This document shows, in pieces, positions 1 to 6,591 of a stretch of DNA of 6,794 nucleotides. The position numbers and the translations under genes are program-made. Position 1 is the first letter of the stretch. Each line of letters begins with the position of its first letter. The notes beneath the pieces were generated by a model, which saw only the letters and a program-made list of their open reading frames with translations, had not been told where the DNA came from and searched no databases. Source of the stretch: Clostridiales bacterium (lineage in GTDB: Bacteria > Bacillota > Clostridia > Christensenellales > Aristaeellaceae). The stretch lies in contig JAAZBR010000331.1 of NCBI GenBank assembly GCA_012513735.1, positions 1-6,794 of the forward strand, read 5' to 3'.

Positions 1-937
1 CCAGGTATTTGTGCAATACCTGTTCTTCCGGCAATGGAACCAGCTGAAGCAATACGCCAATGCACGTGGCATCCTCCTGTTTGGGGACATGCCCATCTAT
101 GTGGCCCTGGACTCCGCAGACTGCTGGGCCTCCCCCGATTATTTCCAGCTTGACCGTACCCTGCATCCCACCCATGTAGCAGGCGTTCCGCCCGACTACT
201 TTACCCAGGATGGGCAACTGTGGGGTAACCCCCTGTACAACTGGAAGGCCCTGAAGAAGGATGGGTATCGCTGGTGGCTCAAGCGCCTGGCTGCCATGGC
301 CAGCTTCTTTGATCTGTTGCGGATCGATCATTTTATAGGCTTTGCCAATTATTACGCGGTGCGTGCCGGTGCCCGTAATGCCCGCTACGGCAACTGGCAT
401 ATTGGGCCCGGACGCGATTTCTTTCGCATCGTCAAGCGGGAGCTTCCCACCCTGCGTATCATTGCGGAAGATCTGGGCGTGGTGAACCCGCGAGTCAAGA
501 AACTGCTGCGTTATTGCGGGTACCCAGGCATGAAAGTGCTTACCTTTGCCTTTGGGGATGACATGACAAACCAGCACCTGCCCGGCAATATCCCCGTCCG
601 GTGTGCCTATTACACAGGAACCCATGACAATGACACCGTGCTTGGCTGGTGGCAAAAAGCAGACAAGCAGGAGAAGGCGCTGGCAGTCCGGGTGCTGGCA
701 CTTGAAAATGAATCCCAACTTTGTGATACAATGATACGCGCGGTCTTCGGCAGCGTAGCGCAGTATGCGATTGTGCCCATGCAGGATATCCTGCAGCTTG
801 GTCAATCCGCACGTATGAACACCCCTGGCACGCTGGGGGGCAACTGGCTGTGGCGCATGCCGGACGGGGCATTGACAAAGGCCCTGCAGAGCCGGCTGGC
901 TACCATCAACAAAGCGTACGAAAGGACGAACACATGA
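1..937 (+). CDS. malQ: 4-alpha-glucanotransferase (amylomaltase), 5'-truncated
   Basis: C-terminal 311 residues of a GH77 amylomaltase. The first full codon is at base 2 and the true start lies upstream of the window. The family is usually about 490-530 residues, so roughly the first 180-200 are missing. The enzyme transfers 1,4-alpha-glucan segments between maltodextrins in the cytoplasm, releasing glucose and making longer chains. Seen in the fragment: GDMPIYV (28-34), GVPPDYF (61-67), GQLWGNPLY (71-79), RIDHF with the nucleophile Asp (codon 326-328), AEDLG with the acid/base Glu (467-469), THDND with the third carboxylate (626-628), and ARMNTPGT near the C-terminus. All three catalytic acids are therefore present. 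After the nucleophile it reads HFIGF rather than the common HFRGF. As I recall, this variant also occurs in other Firmicute enzymes, so I do not read it as inactivating. The stop overlaps the glgP start (ATGA), implying one operon and translational coupling. The identification is secure. Confidence 0.96.
   Translation, partial: QVFVQYLFFRQWNQLKQYANARGILLFGDMPIYVALDSADCWASPDYFQLDRTLHPTHVAGVPPDYFTQDGQLWGNPLYNWKALKKDGYRWWLKRLAAMASFFDLLRIDHFIGFANYYAVRAGARNARYGNWHIGPGRDFFRIVKRELPTLRIIAEDLGVVNPRVKKLLRYCGYPGMKVLTFAFGDDMTNQHLPGNIPVRCAYYTGTHDNDTVLGWWQKADKQEKALAVRVLALENESQLCDTMIRAVFGSVAQYAIVPMQDILQLGQSARMNTPGTLGGNWLWRMPDGALTKALQSRLATINKAYERTNT
921..926 (+). promoter_or_regulatory. Ribosome binding site of glgP
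   Basis: AAAGGA lies 7 bases before the ATG at 934, inside the last codons of malQ. It supports 934 as the glgP start over an in-frame ATG at 850, which would overlap malQ by 88 bases and add 28 residues, and over the in-frame ATG at 952. Confidence 0.75.
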
Positions 938-3291
938 TCGATAGCACCCACATGATTGCACGTGCACAGGAGAAGGCGCGGCTCTACTATCAGCAAACCC
1001 TGCAGTCGCTGGGGTACTGGCAACTGCATCAGGTGCTTGGCGAGGCCCTGATGGAGGACATCGCGCCGGTATGGCAGGCAACCAGCCAGCGGCGCCAGCA
1101 TGCAAAGCAGGCCTTCTATATCTCCGCTGAGTATCTTCTGGGGCGCCTGATCTTCAACAACTTGTATTGCGCCGGTGTGCTGGAGGAGGTCGCCGGGCTA
1201 CTGCAGGACCGGGGCATTGACATCAATTCCCTGGAGGATGTGGAGGACGCCGCCTTCGGCAACGGAGGACTGGGACGCCTGGCTGCCTGCTATCTGGACA
1301 GCGCCGCCGCCCATGATATTCCGCTGATGGGCTATGGCCTACGCTACCGCTTCGGGCTGTTCAAGCAAAAAATTGTCGACTACGCCCAGGTGGAGGAACC
1401 GGATGACTGGTCACGCTTTGGCGATCCCTTTGGCATTCGCCGCTATGACCTGAGGGTGACCGTCAACTTCCGCGATCAGCAGGTTGTGGCTGTGCCCTAT
1501 GATATGCCCGTGATTGGCTACGAAATGAAGAGCGTCGGCACCCTGCGCCTCTGGCAGGCTGAAAGCCCGCAGGAGGTTGACTTTGCGCTGTTCAATCGCC
1601 AGCAGTACGCAGAGGCTTCGGCCGACAAGAACAAGGCCGAGGATCTGACCAAGTTCCTGTACCCCAATGATTCCGGGGAGGCCGGCCGGCTGATGCGCAT
1701 CAAGCAGGAATACCTGTTGAGCTCCGCTACTGTGCAGGATATGCTGCGCAGCTTCGTGGAGAAGCATGGCCGGAATTACAGCCGGCTGCCCGCGCTGTGC
1801 GCCATTCAGCTCAACGATACCCATCCGGTGATGGCCATCCCTGAGTTGATCCGTCTGCTGCAAGCGGATGGTCTGGACTTTGAGGAAGCATTTCAGATCG
1901 CCCGGAACACCTTCTCCTATACCAACCACACGGTAATGCAGGAGGCGCTGGAAAAGTGGGACGCGCTGACCCTGAAGCGCCTGCTTCCGGAGATGTATGC
2001 CGTGATCCGCCGCATCAACCAGCGGCTGCTGGGTGAGGTCAATATGCCGTCGCTGTCCTGCATCAGGAGCGGCAATGTGCACATGGCCGACCTGGCTGTC
2101 TATGCCAGCCACACGGTAAACGGCGTGGCGCGCATTCACAGCCAGATCCTGAAGGACCACCTGTTTAAGGACTGGTATGCGCTCTATCCTGAACGCTTCC
2201 AGAATGTTACCAACGGGGTCACCCAGCGCCGGTGGCTGGCGCTATGCAATCCCGAGCTCGCCAGCCTGGTGGAGAGCATGCTGGGCGACCGTGGCTTTGT
2301 AACCGATCTGGAGCGCCTGAATGCCAGCAGGGACCGTATCACCGATGGCCATTGCTATGAATTCATGCGCATCAAGGGCGAAAAGAAGCGCCAGTTGGCC
2401 CAGGTGATTCTGCAGCAGGAGGGCATCCTGATCCCGGAGCACTTTCTGTTTGATGTGCAGGTCAAGCGGCTGCACGAGTACAAACGCCAGCTGCTCAACG
2501 CGCTGTCCATCATGGCCATCTACCAGGGCCTGAAGGATGGCAGCATCAACGATTTCACCCCCACCGCCTTCATTTTCGGCGCCAAGGCAGCCCCTGGGTA
2601 TGCCCGAGCCAAGGCCATCATCCGCTACATCAACCAGTTGGCTGAGCTGATCAACGGAGATCCCGCCGTCAAAGACAAGCTGCGGGTGGTGTTTGTACAG
2701 AACTACAACTGCTCCTATGCTGAGCACATCATCCCTGCCGCCGATGTGTCCGAACAGATCTCCCCCGCAGGCACCGAGGCCAGCGGAACGGGCAACATGA
2801 AGCTGATGCTCAACGGCGCCGTTACGCTGGGCACCTTCGATGGCGCCAACGTGGAAATTGTGGAAGAAGCCGGCCTGGAAAACAACTACATTTTCGGCGC
2901 AACGGTCGAACAGATCGAGCAGATCCGCAGCAGCTATCAACCCAGAGAATACTATCATCGGGACAAACACCTCAAGCGCGCGGTGGACAGCCTGATCGAT
3001 GGCACATTCAAGGACATCAAGGAAAACGGCGAAGGAAGTCTGCACGAATTGCACACCTCCCTGCTGGAGGGGGCGGCCTGGCATAAGCCGGATCACTACT
3101 TCCTGATGCTTGATTTTGAAGGGTACTATAAGGCAAAGCTGCAAGTGAATCAGGACTACAAGGACAGGCTGGCTTTTGCCCGCAAATGCCTGCACAATGT
3201 GTTCAGCGCCGGCAAGTTCACCTCGGATCGCTCAGTGAAGGAATACGCACGCAATATCTGGCAACTGGAGGAGCCGGCCCAGGAACAATAA
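934..3291 (+). CDS. glgP: Alpha-glucan (glycogen/maltodextrin) phosphorylase
   Basis: Complete 785-residue GT35 phosphorylase. It uses inorganic phosphate and pyridoxal phosphate to release glucose-1-phosphate from the non-reducing ends of 1,4-alpha-glucans in the cytoplasm. Seen in order: AFYISAEYLLGR near residue 60; GNGGLGRLAACYLDS from 109; EEPDDWSRFGDP in the N-terminal domain; NDTHP at 294-298; a YTNHT motif; NVTNGVTQRRWL; the substrate/phosphate-site motif DVQVKRLHEYKRQLLN at 507-522; and the PLP signature EASGTGNMKLMLN at 615-627, whose Lys623 should carry the cofactor. The length is close to the 800 or so residues usual for the family, and the protein looks intact. ATG 934 is chosen for its ribosome site and the 4-base ATGA overlap with malQ. 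Two tandem TAA stops end the gene (3289-3294). Beside malQ it probably completes maltodextrin or glycogen breakdown. Storage glycogen and imported maltodextrin cannot be distinguished as substrate from this sequence. Confidence 0.97.
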   Translation: MIDSTHMIARAQEKARLYYQQTLQSLGYWQLHQVLGEALMEDIAPVWQATSQRRQHAKQAFYISAEYLLGRLIFNNLYCAGVLEEVAGLLQDRGIDINSLEDVEDAAFGNGGLGRLAACYLDSAAAHDIPLMGYGLRYRFGLFKQKIVDYAQVEEPDDWSRFGDPFGIRRYDLRVTVNFRDQQVVAVPYDMPVIGYEMKSVGTLRLWQAESPQEVDFALFNRQQYAEASADKNKAEDLTKFLYPNDSGEAGRLMRIKQEYLLSSATVQDMLRSFVEKHGRNYSRLPALCAIQLNDTHPVMAIPELIRLLQADGLDFEEAFQIARNTFSYTNHTVMQEALEKWDALTLKRLLPEMYAVIRRINQRLLGEVNMPSLSCIRSGNVHMADLAVYASHTVNGVARIHSQILKDHLFKDWYALYPERFQNVTNGVTQRRWLALCNPELASLVESMLGDRGFVTDLERLNASRDRITDGHCYEFMRIKGEKKRQLAQVILQQEGILIPEHFLFDVQVKRLHEYKRQLLNALSIMAIYQGLKDGSINDFTPTAFIFGAKAAPGYARAKAIIRYINQLAELINGDPAVKDKLRVVFVQNYNCSYAEHIIPAADVSEQISPAGTEASGTGNMKLMLNGAVTLGTFDGANVEIVEEAGLENNYIFGATVEQIEQIRSSYQPREYYHRDKHLKRAVDSLIDGTFKDIKENGEGSLHELHTSLLEGAAWHKPDHYFLMLDFEGYYKAKLQVNQDYKDRLAFARKCLHNVFSAGKFTSDRSVKEYARNIWQLEEPAQEQ

Positions 3292-3309
3292 TAAAGCAGC
3301 CCGCACTTG

Positions 3310-3335
3310 CGCCGCCGCGCCATTCCGTGGCGGCG
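3310..3335 (+). terminator. Hairpin terminator between convergent glgP and the LacI-type gene
   Basis: A perfect 10-bp stem with one G-U pair (3310-3319 with 3326-3335) encloses a 6-base loop and starts 18 bases after the glgP stop. It is followed by TTTCAGTT, a short and interrupted T run, so termination of glgP is likely but may be leaky. On the other strand the same hairpin lies about 27 bases past the repressor stop but lacks an adjacent T run, so it would be at best a weak bidirectional terminator. The gene-free stretch 3292-3362 holds nothing else I can support. Confidence 0.6.
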
Positions 3336-3362
3336 TTTCAGTTGATGTAAACGAAGATAGGA

Positions 3363-4373
3363 TCAGAGAAGGCTGCGTATGGACCCTCCCGTCAGCCACT
3401 GGGTGGGTAGCAACACGTGGCGTCCGGTTTGGCCGCGCTGCAGCTCGCCAAGCAGTTGAATAGTCACGGCGGATATTTCATCCGACGGCTGTCGCAGGGT
3501 CGCCAGCGCCGGGGTGCAGTACCGTCCCTGTTCAATGCCGTCAAAGCCAATGATGGACACGTCCCGGGGCACGGACAGCCCACGGTCGAACAGAGCCTTT
3601 TTTGCTCCGATGGCCACATAGTCGGAGATGGCGATGAGCCCAGTGAAAGGCACTTGCCTGTCCAGCAATGCCTGGGTTGCCCGCCATCCACCTTCCATGG
3701 TGAAATCACAATCAGAAAATAGCCGTTCGTCAAAGGGCACCTTGTGCTGGCGCATCCGTTCCAGCACCCCATTAAGCCGCATACCGCTGGAGTCCGTACG
3801 ATCGGCAAAATATCCCAGCAGCGCAATGCGGCGGTGTCCCCGGCTGAGCAGTTGATCCGCTGCCTCCTGGCCGGAACGGAAGTTGTCCACCGCTACCGAA
3901 GCCACCCGTTTCAGCCGCATGAAAGAAGCATCCACTGTTGTGAAAACACAGGGCAAGTCCAGCCTGCGCACATCCTCCTCCCTGTCTTTCAGGTTGGCGC
4001 CCAGGAAGATCAGCCCCGACAGCTTTCGCTCCAGATACAGCCTGCGGGCCGCCTCAAAGATATCCGCACGTTCATCAATATGCTCCAGCAGAAAGCGAAA
4101 CCCCTTCTCCCGGCCGATCTCCATGATACGCTCTGCCAGGTCAGCCAGAAACACATTGCGGCGGCCACGCAAAATAATGGCCGCAAAGTCAGTGTGCCGC
4201 TGTTTCAGGTTGGCCGCATTGGTGTTGCGCAGGTAGCCCAACCGGCTGATCACCTGCTGCACCCGCTGCCGGGTGTTTGGATCCACATCTGCCCGTTCGT
4301 TAAGCACTCGGGACACCGTTGTGATGCTGACACCCGCTTCACGCGCCACATCACGTATGGTAACAATCTTCAT
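3363..4373 (-). CDS. LacI/GalR-family transcriptional repressor, probable maltodextrin/glucan regulator
   Basis: Complete 336-residue sugar-responsive DNA-binding protein. The N-terminal helix-turn-helix covers about residues 4-25 (TIRDVAREAGVSITTVSRVLN). Residues Ile17-Thr18 sit where LacI has the specificity-setting Tyr17-Gln18. The hinge region (GYLRN then NAANLKQRHT) carries Leu56, in the place of the LacI leucine that inserts into the operator centre. Residues 62-336 form the periplasmic-binding-protein-like effector and dimerisation domain, with SVAVDN (159-164), GHRRIALLG (179-187), AISDYVAIGA (248-257) and VPRDVSIIGFDG (268-279). The length is standard for the family. The start is supported by GAGAGGG five bases upstream (4379-4385). 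It converges on glgP and diverges from the acyltransferase fusion gene. The location suggests control of malQ-glgP and probably of its own promoter, but this is inference. The ligand is not identifiable from sequence. Confidence 0.93.
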   Translation of the reverse strand: MKIVTIRDVAREAGVSITTVSRVLNERADVDPNTRQRVQQVISRLGYLRNTNAANLKQRHTDFAAIILRGRRNVFLADLAERIMEIGREKGFRFLLEHIDERADIFEAARRLYLERKLSGLIFLGANLKDREEDVRRLDLPCVFTTVDASFMRLKRVASVAVDNFRSGQEAADQLLSRGHRRIALLGYFADRTDSSGMRLNGVLERMRQHKVPFDERLFSDCDFTMEGGWRATQALLDRQVPFTGLIAISDYVAIGAKKALFDRGLSVPRDVSIIGFDGIEQGRYCTPALATLRQPSDEISAVTIQLLGELQRGQTGRHVLLPTQWLTGGSIRSLL

Positions 4374-4378
4374 GACCG

Positions 4379-4385
4379 CCCTCTC
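4379..4385 (-). promoter_or_regulatory. Ribosome binding site of the LacI-family gene
   Basis: On the minus strand GAGAGGG lies five bases before the ATG at 4373-4371, an ordinary Shine-Dalgarno arrangement that fixes this start. Confidence 0.7.
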
Positions 4386-4408
4386 AACCGCAGAGCTATT
4401 CAGCCCTT

Positions 4409-4423
4409 ATTCAAACGCATTCC
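4409..4423 (+). promoter_or_regulatory. Candidate LacI-type/cre-like operator in the repressor leader
   Basis: ATTCAAACGCATTCC matches the Gram-positive catabolite element pattern WTGNAANCGNWNNCW at all but two of the constrained positions, including the central CG. It lies about 6-20 bases downstream of the predicted transcription start of the repressor gene. That is where a bound LacI-type protein or CcpA would block transcription. It is a single imperfect match, so this remains a candidate. Confidence 0.3.
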
Positions 4424-4435
4424 ATTCATTGGTGG

Positions 4436-4465
4436 AGTATAGGCGGTGCCACCATGGCCTGTCAA
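4436..4465 (-). promoter_or_regulatory. Sigma-A/sigma-70 type promoter of the LacI-family gene
   Basis: On the minus strand a perfect TTGACA (4465-4460) is followed after 18 bases by TATACT (4441-4436), one mismatch from the TATAAT consensus. Transcription should start near 4429, giving a leader of about 55 bases before the ATG at 4373. Confidence 0.75.
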
Positions 4466-4472
4466 GCGTTGA
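4462..4472. repeat. Short palindrome spanning the two divergent -35 boxes
   Basis: TCAAGCGTTGA has perfect 4-base arms around GCG. It covers parts of both outward-facing -35 hexamers, which by themselves produce much of the symmetry. A LacI-type dimer bound here would occlude both promoters. Whether it is an operator or just two mirrored -35 boxes cannot be decided from sequence. Confidence 0.4.
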
Positions 4473-4497
4473 AGCAGAATGACCTTTATGCTAAAAT
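4469..4497 (+). promoter_or_regulatory. Promoter of the membrane/acyltransferase fusion gene
   Basis: TTGAAG (4469-4474), a 17-base spacer and TAAAAT (4492-4497) form a good housekeeping-type promoter. The predicted start lies near 4504, leaving a leader of only about 20 bases that consists almost entirely of the ribosome site. Confidence 0.65.
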
Positions 4498-4508
4498 CAA
4501 CTATTGCG

Positions 4509-4516
4509 AGGAGGTG
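4509..4516 (+). promoter_or_regulatory. Strong ribosome binding site that fixes a GTG start
   Basis: AGGAGGTG, essentially a full anti-16S match, lies seven bases before GTG 4524. The next in-frame ATG (4578) has only a weak site before it, so the GTG is preferred. Confidence 0.85.
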
Positions 4517-4523
4517 AACAGGG

Positions 4524-6590
4524 GTGCATAAACAGGAACCCGCAAGGGAACAGGTCACGGCGGTACGCATCGAAGGTATGTTTTCCTTCATCCCCCTGTT
4601 CAACTACCTCTACTGCCTTCTGGCTTCTACCGTGCTTGTTGAACGCCCGCTATTGGGCGGAGCTTTATACATGGCCGCCCAGGTCACGGCCAGCGGCGGC
4701 CGAATGTTGCGGCGAGATGCGCTGAAATCTCTAAGACCACTACCCCGGATCAGCCTGATTCTTCTTGCCGTTCTATGCCTTGTACTCAGCCTGGGCCTGC
4801 TACTGGTCTACCCCTTCTCGGTTAACCTACCCCATCTATGGGTGCTGTTTGCGGTGATCATCTTGGTGCGCTCCCGCTTCGCTCTGGTCATACGGTTACA
4901 TCGTTATGGTGCAAGGCGCTCCTTAACACGTGTCCAGCGCATGGTGCGCCTGGTTGAGCTGGAGCTTGTTGTGGCCGGTCTGTTGGCGATGATTTTGTTT
5001 CTGTCACAGCCAACGGACACCTCCTGGTATCTGTTGGGTGGTTTTATTTTGACCTCAATGCTGGAAGGCTACGCCATCACCGCGTCGCCTGTTGTGCAGC
5101 ATGAATCGGCAACCCCCACCGATCCTGCAAGCGAAACCGATGCGCTGTCAAAAGTTAATGCCGTCCGTACCTTTCGGGTGGCCTCCTCCATCACCCTGAC
5201 AGCCCTGCAGGTCTCCATGATTTTGATCTATACGCTGATCGCTGTCACAGCGGGCGATCTGTTGCTGTGCATGGGAATCGCCTTTGTTTTCACCTACATC
5301 CCCTGCCGGATTACGCAGCGCGTCTTGCACAGCCCGCGCAACCAGGATAGGGATCCCACCAACGTGCTGCTGGTGGGCCTCTCCCTGTGGCTGGCCAGCC
5401 TGGTCACCTTGGCCCAGCATCTGATGCGTACACCTGGCATCTGGGCGTATGCCACGCTGGCTGGCTGCACTGCCGGCACTACCGTGGCCTTGTCTGCGCT
5501 GCGCAAGCTGGACGGCAACATGCAGGAGGTCATTGCCTTCGCCACAGGCAGCAGACCTGGGCATTCGCTAGAACTGGTGCGTGAGGCGCAGGCCAGCTTG
5601 TCAGGCATGGTGGGGCAGATGATTGCGCTAATCGGACTATCCCTGCTGGTGTTTTTCACCGAAAGCGTTTCCGCTATTAGCCTGCAGACCCTGCAGCCTT
5701 CCCTGCTGATCCCTGCAGCGGTGCTGGTATTGGCGGCACTGCTGGCGGCCTTCCGCTTGCCCATGGACAAACAGGTGGCCCAGAAGCTGCACCGCTTCCT
5801 GCTGTTAAAGGACAACGGTGAAACCAACCTGCCGCTGCAAAAACAGTTGGAGGATCGCATCGTCAAGGTAAATCACCGACACTATGGCATTAAGCTGATC
5901 ATGCTGGTGCTGCGGCCGTTTTTCTACATCAAACTGCAGGGGAAGGAAAACGTCCACCTGGATCAGGATATTGCCTGTGTTTTCGCCTGCAACCATGGCG
6001 AACTTTACGGGCCCATCGTGACTAACCTCTATATTCCCTATTCCTTCCGGCCTTGGGTCATCAGTGAGATGACCGACAAAGACGAAGTAGCCAACTATAT
6101 CTACACCTTTACCATCAAACGGCAGCGATGGCTGCCCGAGAGGATCAAGTTGCCGCTCAGCAAGATGCTGGCGCCATTTTTGGCATGGATTATGCATAGC
6201 ATTGAAAGCATCCCGGTGTACCGCAACGATCCACGGAAGCTGATCCTGACTCTGCGCGCCTCCGCCGCCGCTATGGAAGCGGGGGATAATCTGCTGATCT
6301 TTCCTGAGAACCCCAATCCCCAGGGCGAACAACAGGGCTATTTGCAGGATGGCATTGGCGAATTCTTCTCGGGGTTCGTTACCGTGGCGCAGCTTTATGA
6401 GCGGCGAACCGGCAAGTGCGCCCAGTTCTATCCCCTGTATGCGGACAAGAAGAAGCGTCTGCTGACCTTTGGCCAGCCTGTTCGGTATAACCCGGACAAT
6501 GCGCCTGCCGATGAACAGATCAGGATTTCCGATCATCTGCGCGGTGAAATGCTGCGTATTGCGGGCATGGATGCCGCGGTGGAGGGCTGA
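4524..6590 (+). CDS. Polytopic (MFS-like topology) membrane protein fused to a PlsC-like acyltransferase domain
   Basis: Complete 688-residue protein starting at GTG. Residues 20-410 hold about twelve hydrophobic segments (near 20-38, 43-58, 76-97, 101-118, 146-161, 168-186, 223-243, 245-261, 281-300, 304-323, 361-379 and 392-410). Arg/Lys-rich loops fall where a 6+6, N-in/C-in protein would have its cytoplasmic side, which resembles MFS topology, although I see no clear MFS signature. Residues of about 455-680 resemble the LPLAT/PlsC superfamily, which acylates lysophospholipids or related acceptors: an LQGKENVH lead-in (471-478), NHGELYGP (490-497), SIPVYRND (562-569) with Arg567, and IFPENPNP (592-599). 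The canonical HX4D motif has Gly496 in place of Asp, and FPEG reads FPEN, so the chemistry or acceptor may differ. By analogy with LplT-Aas pairs, a flippase or transporter feeding its own acyltransferase is possible, but this is inference. No AMP-ligase domain is present. It is the first gene of an operon with the downstream membrane protein. Confidence 0.88.
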   Translation: MHKQEPAREQVTAVRIEGMFSFIPLFNYLYCLLASTVLVERPLLGGALYMAAQVTASGGRMLRRDALKSLRPLPRISLILLAVLCLVLSLGLLLVYPFSVNLPHLWVLFAVIILVRSRFALVIRLHRYGARRSLTRVQRMVRLVELELVVAGLLAMILFLSQPTDTSWYLLGGFILTSMLEGYAITASPVVQHESATPTDPASETDALSKVNAVRTFRVASSITLTALQVSMILIYTLIAVTAGDLLLCMGIAFVFTYIPCRITQRVLHSPRNQDRDPTNVLLVGLSLWLASLVTLAQHLMRTPGIWAYATLAGCTAGTTVALSALRKLDGNMQEVIAFATGSRPGHSLELVREAQASLSGMVGQMIALIGLSLLVFFTESVSAISLQTLQPSLLIPAAVLVLAALLAAFRLPMDKQVAQKLHRFLLLKDNGETNLPLQKQLEDRIVKVNHRHYGIKLIMLVLRPFFYIKLQGKENVHLDQDIACVFACNHGELYGPIVTNLYIPYSFRPWVISEMTDKDEVANYIYTFTIKRQRWLPERIKLPLSKMLAPFLAWIMHSIESIPVYRNDPRKLILTLRASAAAMEAGDNLLIFPENPNPQGEQQGYLQDGIGEFFSGFVTVAQLYERRTGKCAQFYPLYADKKKRLLTFGQPVRYNPDNAPADEQIRISDHLRGEMLRIAGMDAAVEG
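6578..6586 (+). promoter_or_regulatory. Ribosome binding site of the last gene
   Basis: GGTGGAGGG, within the final codons of the fusion gene, lies five bases before ATG 6592. This implies translational coupling of the two genes. Confidence 0.65.
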
Positions 6591-6591
6591 G

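Noticed and set aside
320..340. HFIGF in place of HFRGF beside the MalQ nucleophile
   Set aside because: All three catalytic acids are intact, and to my knowledge this variant also occurs in other Firmicute amylomaltases, so it is not evidence of inactivation.
850..933. Upstream in-frame ATG that would extend glgP by 28 residues
   Set aside because: It would overlap malQ by 88 bases, and the extension does not resemble phosphorylase. ATG 934 has the ribosome site and the typical ATGA coupling.
1411..2160. 249-codon minus-strand open frame inside glgP
   Set aside because: It lies wholly antisense to a conserved gene and has no family resemblance.
2242..3195. 317-codon open frame on the minus strand inside glgP
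   Set aside because: It is antisense to the highly conserved PLP-binding half of glgP, has no good ribosome site and gives no recognisable protein. It is a shadow of GC-rich coding sequence.
4381..4395. Weak inverted repeat CTCT/AGAG over the repressor's ribosome site
   Set aside because: A 4-bp stem with a 7-base loop is too weak to support an RNA switch.
3744..4442. 232-codon plus-strand open frame opposite the LacI-family gene
   Set aside because: The minus-strand frame encodes a complete, well-conserved repressor, and this frame runs through its own promoter and ribosome site.
5805..6536. 243-codon minus-strand open frame inside the fusion gene
   Set aside because: It is antisense to the PlsC-like domain, has no supporting ribosome site and shows no known motif.
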